From Mycolicibacterium moriokaense (GTDB lineage: Bacteria > Actinomycetota > Actinomycetes > Mycobacteriales > Mycobacteriaceae): 64,000 nucleotides of DNA. Within the stretch, counting starts at the first letter, position 1; the number at the start of each line of letters is the position of its first letter. The notes below the pieces were generated by a model. The model was not told the DNA's origin, searched no databases, and saw only the letters and a list, made by a program, of their open reading frames with translations. The position numbers and the translations under genes are program-made. Shown here piece after piece: positions 59,500 to 64,000 of this stretch. The DNA lies in contig NZ_QJJU01000017.1 of assembly GCF_003201655.1 (NCBI RefSeq), positions 1 through 64,000 of the forward strand, given 5' to 3'.

Positions 59500-61346
59500 G
59501 TTCGGCCCGCTTCCAGCGCGCGGATCAGGCTGGCCGCATCCCACGGCCCCTTGTGCCGGATGCCGTTGACGAAAAACGTCGGCGTCGAGTTGAGGTCCAT
59601 CAATTCGGCGTCCTGCGCATCGTCCTGCACCCTGTGCAGCGCCTTCGACGAATGCACGCGCACATCCGCATCGAAACGTTCGAGGTCCAATCCGATCGAA
59701 TTGGCGTAGCGGTAGATGTCCGACCACTCCAGATCGTCCTGATGCGCGAACAGCTGGATCCCCATCTCGAAGAACTTGCCCTGCAGCCCCGCCGCCTCGG
59801 CGGCCAGTGCCGCGTCGAACGCGCGTGGATGTGACCGCTCCAGCGGTAGGTGGCGCCACACATAGCGCACTTCGTCGTCGCCGAAGTGGGCCCGGACTTC
59901 GTCGATGGACCCCGTGGCCCGGCTGCAGAACGGGCACTCGTAATCCCCGTACTCCACCAGCGTCAAAGGCGCGTCGGGATTGCCGCGGATATGGTCGCGC
60001 TCCGGGTCGACGGGCCGGATCAGGTTCAGCCCCACCGGTTCCGGTGGGCTGACCCAGTCGGTGACCCGGAAGATCGCCCATCCGAGCAGGAAGGCGAGGC
60101 CGGATGCCAGCAGGACGCCGATGCGCGCCTGGTCTTGCCGTGCCGGCTCCGATATCGCGATATCGACGATGAAAAGCGAGATGGTGAAACCGATTCCGGA
60201 CAGCGCCGCGCCGCCTGCGATCCTGCGCAGCGTCAGCCCCGGCGCCAGCTCCCCCATCCCTGTGCGCCGCATGAGCCACGTCGCGCCCGTGATGCCGATG
60301 AACTTTCCTACGACGAGGCCGGCGACGACGCCCCATGTCAGAGGCGAGTGCAGCGCGGCGATCACGCTGTCCGCATCGAGCCGCACCCCCGCATTGGCCA
60401 ACGCGAACAATGGCAGCACCACGAACGACACGTAGGGACCGACCTCGGTCTGAAGCCGCTCGTTGATCGAAATCGACTCCCGCAGACCACGACTGGCGGC
60501 GCGGGCGTACTGCGAGTTGGGTGATTGGCGGAATGCGCGGATCAGGTCGACCGCCTGTTCCACCTGCTGGCGTTCAGGCGTGAAGACGGGGATCAGCAGC
60601 GCGAGCGCGACGCCCGCGAGGGTGGGATGTATTCCGGCCATTTGCAGCGCGATCCACAGCGCGACGCCGAGCACGGCATAAGCAGGCCCGCGCGCGACCG
60701 GCATGAAACGGACCAACGCGATCGCCAGAATCAATGCCGCCGAGACGATCAGCGGTGCGACCTGGATGCGTTCGGAGTAGAACAGCGCGATCACGCACAA
60801 CGCACCGATGTCGTCGACCACCGCAAGAGTGAGCAGGAAAATCCGTAGCCGGGCAGGGTATTTGGGTTTGATGATGGCAAGCGCGCCGATGAGAAATGCG
60901 GTGTCGGTGGAGATCACCAAGCCCCACGCCTGTGCGTTCTCCCCCGACGCGTTGAACAACAGGAAGATGACGGCGGGCACGGTGAGCCCGGCGATCGCGG
61001 CGACGACGGGCACTGCCGCCCGTGCGCGATCGGTGAGCTGGCCGATGGCGAACTCACTGGTGACCTCGAGGCCGACGATGAAAAAGAAGAACGTCATCAG
61101 GCCGTCGTTGATCAGCTGCTTGACCGTCAATTCGAAGGTGTGATCTCCGAACGCGAAGCCGACGTGGGTGTCGAGTAGCGCCGAATATGTGTCCGCCCAT
61201 GGCGAATTGGCCCACAGGATCGCCGCGAGTGTGCACACGAGGAGCAGTGCGGCCGCGGTGTTCTCTTTGGTGCCCGGCGCCTTGGGGTCGCACCTGAACC
61301 GGTCGGGCAGCAGGCGAACGATCCGCGGAAGGGGCTCTGCGGTCAC
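59496..61346 (-). CDS. nhaA: NhaA Na+/H+ antiporter fused to a DsbA-like domain
   Basis: A 616-residue fusion. Residues 1-425 are a full NhaA antiporter: STDTAFLIG (D148), AVVDDIGAL (D178, D179) and a late GKFIGITGATWL helix, with ASVNERLQ-type interdomain loops. From about 440 there is a thioredoxin-fold domain with the redox motif C471-P-F-C474 and the cis-Pro region STPTFFVNG. The second domain probably faces the outside, where it could form or relay disulfides; fusion suggests redox control of ion flow. Actinobacteria show such fusions. It overlaps GH76 upstream and DedA downstream. Confidence 0.93.
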   Translation of the reverse strand: MTAEPLPRIVRLLPDRFRCDPKAPGTKENTAAALLLVCTLAAILWANSPWADTYSALLDTHVGFAFGDHTFELTVKQLINDGLMTFFFFIVGLEVTSEFAIGQLTDRARAAVPVVAAIAGLTVPAVIFLLFNASGENAQAWGLVISTDTAFLIGALAIIKPKYPARLRIFLLTLAVVDDIGALCVIALFYSERIQVAPLIVSAALILAIALVRFMPVARGPAYAVLGVALWIALQMAGIHPTLAGVALALLIPVFTPERQQVEQAVDLIRAFRQSPNSQYARAASRGLRESISINERLQTEVGPYVSFVVLPLFALANAGVRLDADSVIAALHSPLTWGVVAGLVVGKFIGITGATWLMRRTGMGELAPGLTLRRIAGGAALSGIGFTISLFIVDIAISEPARQDQARIGVLLASGLAFLLGWAIFRVTDWVSPPEPVGLNLIRPVDPERDHIRGNPDAPLTLVEYGDYECPFCSRATGSIDEVRAHFGDDEVRYVWRHLPLERSHPRAFDAALAAEAAGLQGKFFEMGIQLFAHQDDLEWSDIYRYANSIGLDLERFDADVRVHSSKALHRVQDDAQDAELMDLNSTPTFFVNGIRHKGPWDAASLIRALEAGRT

Positions 61347-62446
61347 TCGTCGGACACGGTGACAGCGGCCTCCATCAGCATCCAGCCCGACAGCTGCACC
61401 GATAGATCGCGTTCGGGTATCGATGAGGCGTTGACCGCGCCGTCAACGAACTCGGCCGACTTCCCCCCGCCCGACGGAATCTCGGCCGTCCGATCCCAGA
61501 ACGCACTGAACAACGGCAGACCATCGACGGTCTGACGATTATCCCACGCCGCCTGGCCGGACTTCAGCACCAACGACCTCGCGATGTCGCGAGCCTCGGC
61601 GTCCGCGGGCCCGTTCTGCGGCAGCGTGGTGACCACCAACGCCAGGTAGCGCGCCAGGATGCCGTTGAACAGGCCGCCGTCGCCGCCGCCTGCCCCGTTG
61701 ATGATCCCGTCGGGCGCCATGTTGTCTCGGACCGCCGCGACCAGCCGGTGCACCCGCGACGCGTGCTGAGGGTCCTTTGTGCGCGCCGCCAACTCGACGT
61801 CCAGCCCAATCACCACACCCTGGCAGTACGTGTACTGGGCACGCACCAGCGACCCGGCCTTGATTCCGTCGAAAACCAGGTGGGTCTCCGGGTCGATGAT
61901 GGTTTCGTCGATCCAGTCGGACATCTGCTGTGCGCGCCGCAGCCGGTCCCCGTATCGGGCCAGGAAGATCCCCGCAGGCCCGTTCGCAGGCGCATTGAAG
62001 AACTGGTCCTGTTTGCGCCACGGGATGCCGCCACCGTCCTCGGGCACCCATGCGTTGAGGAATTGCTCGGACAGCTTCTTGAGCGCCTTCGGCCGCTCCA
62101 CACCGGCCAACCGGCCGGCCCGCTCGAGAGCAAGCGCGAGCCAGGCCATGTCGTCGTAGTAGCTGTTGGTCCAGGAACCGTTGTTGCGCAACCGATGTGA
62201 CCGGATTTGGCGGTGGATCTTGGTGATCCGCTCGGGTTGCGGGTCGCGGACCTGCGCGTCGACCAGGCAATCGAGCAGATGCGCCTGCCACCAGTAGTGC
62301 CACGTGCGGAACTCGCCGTCGTGGCGGGTCGGCGGCCACGACACCACACCGAGCTGAGTGCCCGGCACCTTCCAGATCCGTTTCAGGTGCCGCGTGGCAA
62401 CGGCGGCTTCCGCGCTTGCTGCTCGATTGGCCCATAGCTGATCCAT
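61343..62446 (-). CDS. GH76-family glycoside hydrolase (alpha-mannanase-like), Rv0365c-type
   Basis: A 367-residue (alpha/alpha)6-barrel protein. SYYDDMAWLALAL has the DD pair that forms the catalytic acids of GH76 endo-alpha-1,6-mannanases; FRTWHYWWQAHLLDCLVDA and RAQYTYCQGVVIGLDVEL are typical helices. There is no signal peptide, so it is cytosolic or exported by another route; the mannans of lipoarabinomannan are the obvious targets. ATG 62446 has AGGA 8 nt upstream. It overlaps nhaA by 4 nt and follows the RNA methyltransferase by 15 bp. Confidence 0.85.
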   Translation of the reverse strand: MDQLWANRAASAEAAVATRHLKRIWKVPGTQLGVVSWPPTRHDGEFRTWHYWWQAHLLDCLVDAQVRDPQPERITKIHRQIRSHRLRNNGSWTNSYYDDMAWLALALERAGRLAGVERPKALKKLSEQFLNAWVPEDGGGIPWRKQDQFFNAPANGPAGIFLARYGDRLRRAQQMSDWIDETIIDPETHLVFDGIKAGSLVRAQYTYCQGVVIGLDVELAARTKDPQHASRVHRLVAAVRDNMAPDGIINGAGGGDGGLFNGILARYLALVVTTLPQNGPADAEARDIARSLVLKSGQAAWDNRQTVDGLPLFSAFWDRTAEIPSGGGKSAEFVDGAVNASSIPERDLSVQLSGWMLMEAAVTVSDE

Positions 62447-62461
62447 GGTGTTGATCCTGCC

Positions 62462-63103
62462 CTACCAGGCCTTGGAAATGTCCCCATGTTGAGTGATCCA
62501 CGTGTGCATGGCGATGCCCGCGGCAACGGCGGCGTTGATACTGCGGGTCGATCCGAATTGGGCGATCGACACGGTGATGGCCGCGCCAGCCTTCGCGTCG
62601 TCGGTGATGCCCGGACCCTCCTGGCCGAAGATCAGCAGGCAATCCCGCGGCAGATCCGTCTGTTCGAGTCGCACCGAGCCTGGCACGTTGTCGACGGCAA
62701 CGACGGTCAACCCGGAATCCGACGCGAAGGCCAACAGTTCGGCTGTGGTGTCGTGGTGGCGCAGGCGTTGATAGCGGTCGGTCACCATGGCGCCGCGCCG
62801 GTTCCAGCGCCTGCGGCCGACGATGTGCACGGTATCGACGGCGAACGCGTTGGCGGTCCGCACCACCGCGCCGATGTTCGCGTCGTTCCCGAAGTTCTCG
62901 ATCGCCACATGGAGCGAGTGGCGGCGCTCGTCTATGTCGGCGATGACCGCGTCGCGCGTCCAGTACCGGTATGCGTCAACGACGTTGCGGGTGTCGCCGT
63001 CGCGCAGCAGCGCGGGGTCGTAACGCGGGTCGTGCGGCGACGGACCCTCCCATGGGCCGACGCCCGGCGTCTCGCCCCATTCAGTTGGGCCCGCATCAGG
63101 CAT
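62462..63103 (-). CDS. SpoU/TrmH-family RNA 2'-O-methyltransferase (Rv0380c-type)
   Basis: A 213-residue SPOUT methyltransferase. The three motifs are present: ENFGNDANIGAVVRTANAF (motif 1), LIFGQEGPGI (motif 2) and VSIAQFGSTRSINAAVAAGI (motif 3). It methylates a ribose in tRNA or rRNA using S-adenosylmethionine through a trefoil knot. The N-terminal 65 residues are Pro/Asp-rich and may help bind RNA. ATG 63103 overlaps the lipoprotein stop by 8 nt; an upstream in-frame ATG would lie in that gene. The exact RNA site is unknown. Confidence 0.9.
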   Translation of the reverse strand: MPDAGPTEWGETPGVGPWEGPSPHDPRYDPALLRDGDTRNVVDAYRYWTRDAVIADIDERRHSLHVAIENFGNDANIGAVVRTANAFAVDTVHIVGRRRWNRRGAMVTDRYQRLRHHDTTAELLAFASDSGLTVVAVDNVPGSVRLEQTDLPRDCLLIFGQEGPGITDDAKAGAAITVSIAQFGSTRSINAAVAAGIAMHTWITQHGDISKAW

Positions 63104-63998
63104 GGGTGGTCCACAACCCGGCATGCGTGCCGACGAGCGACACCGTCCCGTAGAGCAGTGCCGCGTTGATCTCACCCTGTGTGCACAGCGACGCGCGGAC
63201 TACAACGGCGTCGAGCGATGCCTCCGGCAGCACAAGCACCGAAGCGCCGTAGATGTCGCAGGCGTGACTCAGCCCTGGTGCTGGCACCGTCGGCGCCGCC
63301 AGCACCATCATGGGACCGCCGCGGCGGGCCGAGTCGTCGCGGTATCGCGCTGCCAGACCGGCGATTTCGAGTCCGAGCAACATGTAGCCGTTGCCGGAGA
63401 ATGCCGTCGGGTCACCCATCGCGGACTGATCCAGCTGTGCGCCGTCGGCGCGAAACGCATCGACACTCGTGGTCTTGAGCACCAGCCCTGTGTCGTTCTC
63501 GTTCGTCGGCAGCACACCGATGGGAAACGCCGCGGGGTACGCCGCGGCGGTGTCAGGGATTCGCTCCCGCGGCGAGTACACGTAGACACCACGTACCTGG
63601 GACTGGTCGCGCTGCGGACCCAAACACACCGTGCCTGCGAGATGGTCCGGGGCTGACGCTGACAATGGTTGCAGCGCTAGGCTTGTCACATCTTTACAGG
63701 CAGCAAGGCCGTTGGCCTCGATCGGATGCGCCAGTGCACCGTATAGCCCGAACCGGATGTCCTCGGGCTTGGCGTGTGGGCCGTCCTTCTGTGAAGGGGA
63801 ACCGTCCACGTCGACCAGGACGTAGTCGCCGTCGAACCGAAGATTCGTCACCGACATATTCCAGCCGAGGACGGACAGTGCTTCGCCGACGGCCGCGGAC
63901 TGAGTGGAGTACGGATGGGCGCGGCCGTCGTCGCCCGAGCACCCAGAGGCGACCATGACGATCGCCGCCATGACGGCGATTAGCGGACGCAGTGACAT
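63096..63998 (-). CDS. Conserved lipoprotein, Rv0381c-type
   Basis: A 300-residue lipoprotein. The signal peptide ends VASGC (Cys20). The mature part begins SGDDGRAHPYSTQSAAVGEA and has a strand-rich fold with three or four further Cys (LAACKDV, GTVCLG, LSHACDIYG, RASLCTQG) that can pair. I do not know the family function; from memory Rv0381c of M. tuberculosis is alike. ATG 63998 is complete just inside the window edge, so its promoter is not visible. It overlaps the RNA methyltransferase gene by 8 nt. Confidence 0.75.
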   Translation of the reverse strand: MSLRPLIAVMAAIVMVASGCSGDDGRAHPYSTQSAAVGEALSVLGWNMSVTNLRFDGDYVLVDVDGSPSQKDGPHAKPEDIRFGLYGALAHPIEANGLAACKDVTSLALQPLSASAPDHLAGTVCLGPQRDQSQVRGVYVYSPRERIPDTAAAYPAAFPIGVLPTNENDTGLVLKTTSVDAFRADGAQLDQSAMGDPTAFSGNGYMLLGLEIAGLAARYRDDSARRGGPMMVLAAPTVPAPGLSHACDIYGASVLVLPEASLDAVVVRASLCTQGEINAALLYGTVSLVGTHAGLWTTHA

Positions 63999-64000
63999 CT

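Noticed and set aside
58501-60336. 611-residue minus-strand ORF over the adh, dedA and nhaA regions
   Set aside because: It crosses genes on both strands and contains only compositional stretches.

Overview
The window is high-GC chromosomal DNA from a mycobacterium, most likely a fast-growing Mycolicibacterium-type species. This rests on protein content (PknG with GlnX/GlnH, F420-dependent glucose-6-phosphate dehydrogenase, LpqL-type aminopeptidase, DUF3151, class II aldolase, GH76 protein), on many GTG/TTG starts, on ATGA/GTGA gene overlaps, and on many starts with a TAnnnT -10 hexamer only 6-8 nt upstream (leaderless transcripts). No rRNA, tRNA or CRISPR array was seen. No stretch over about 300 bases lacks a gene or regulatory element.

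Layout. 1-105: 3' end of an IS30-type transposase. 0.16-1.9 kb: MFS exporter. 2.0-5.2 kb: TPP riboswitch followed by thiC-thiD-hydrolase. 5.2-9.5 kb: septum-formation-like membrane protein, Baeyer-Villiger-type monooxygenase with a palindromic operator, a DoxX-like protein and a regulator made of two fused TetR modules. 9.5-16.4 kb: amino-acid permease, secreted alpha/beta hydrolase with divergent TetR regulator, uracil/xanthine permease, and a class III cyclase with SRPBCC and zinc-ribbon parts. 16.4-25.6 kb: one long minus-strand run headed by a second TPP riboswitch, thiO-thiS-thiG-GDSL hydrolase-ABC ATPase-ABC permease-two M28 peptidase lipoproteins, then a small HTH protein behind a perfect 36-bp palindrome and an acyl-CoA dehydrogenase. 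25.6-31.5 kb: thiE, mutT3, and glnX-glnH-pknG.

31.5-36.8 kb: ackA-pta, fgd1, a metallo-beta-lactamase-fold protein and a small membrane protein. 36.8-40.9 kb: one GNAT acetyltransferase and three luciferase-like flavin monooxygenases joined by 4-nt overlaps. 41-46 kb: SDR with palindromic operator, then the purT-membrane protein-rhodanese-metZ-acidic protein operon. 46-50 kb: UBP zinc finger, Na+/H+ antiporter, alpha/beta hydrolase, P450 plus its 3Fe-4S ferredoxin. 50-64 kb: purA with thioesterase and membrane protein, an S2P-type protease, CDF metal exporter, DUF3151, Rv0361-like protein, fba, alcohol dehydrogenase, DedA, NhaA-DsbA fusion, GH76, SpoU-type RNA methyltransferase and a lipoprotein.

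How they work together. Thiamine synthesis is split over three transcripts: thiCD and thiOSG under riboswitches, thiE apparently leaderless. GlnH-GlnX-PknG couples external amino acids to central metabolism. AckA-Pta, Fba and Fgd1 sit nearby in carbon flow. From memory of M. tuberculosis H37Rv gene order, the block purT...thiC is inverted relative to the block purA...Rv0381c, so at least two rearrangements separate the two genomes here; the IS30 remnant lies at one outer edge. The most unusual items are the second M28 peptidase, which has lost three of five metal ligands, the probable extension of a TPP-controlled thiamine operon into an exporter and peptidases, the small HTH gene with its long palindrome, and the cyclase architecture.
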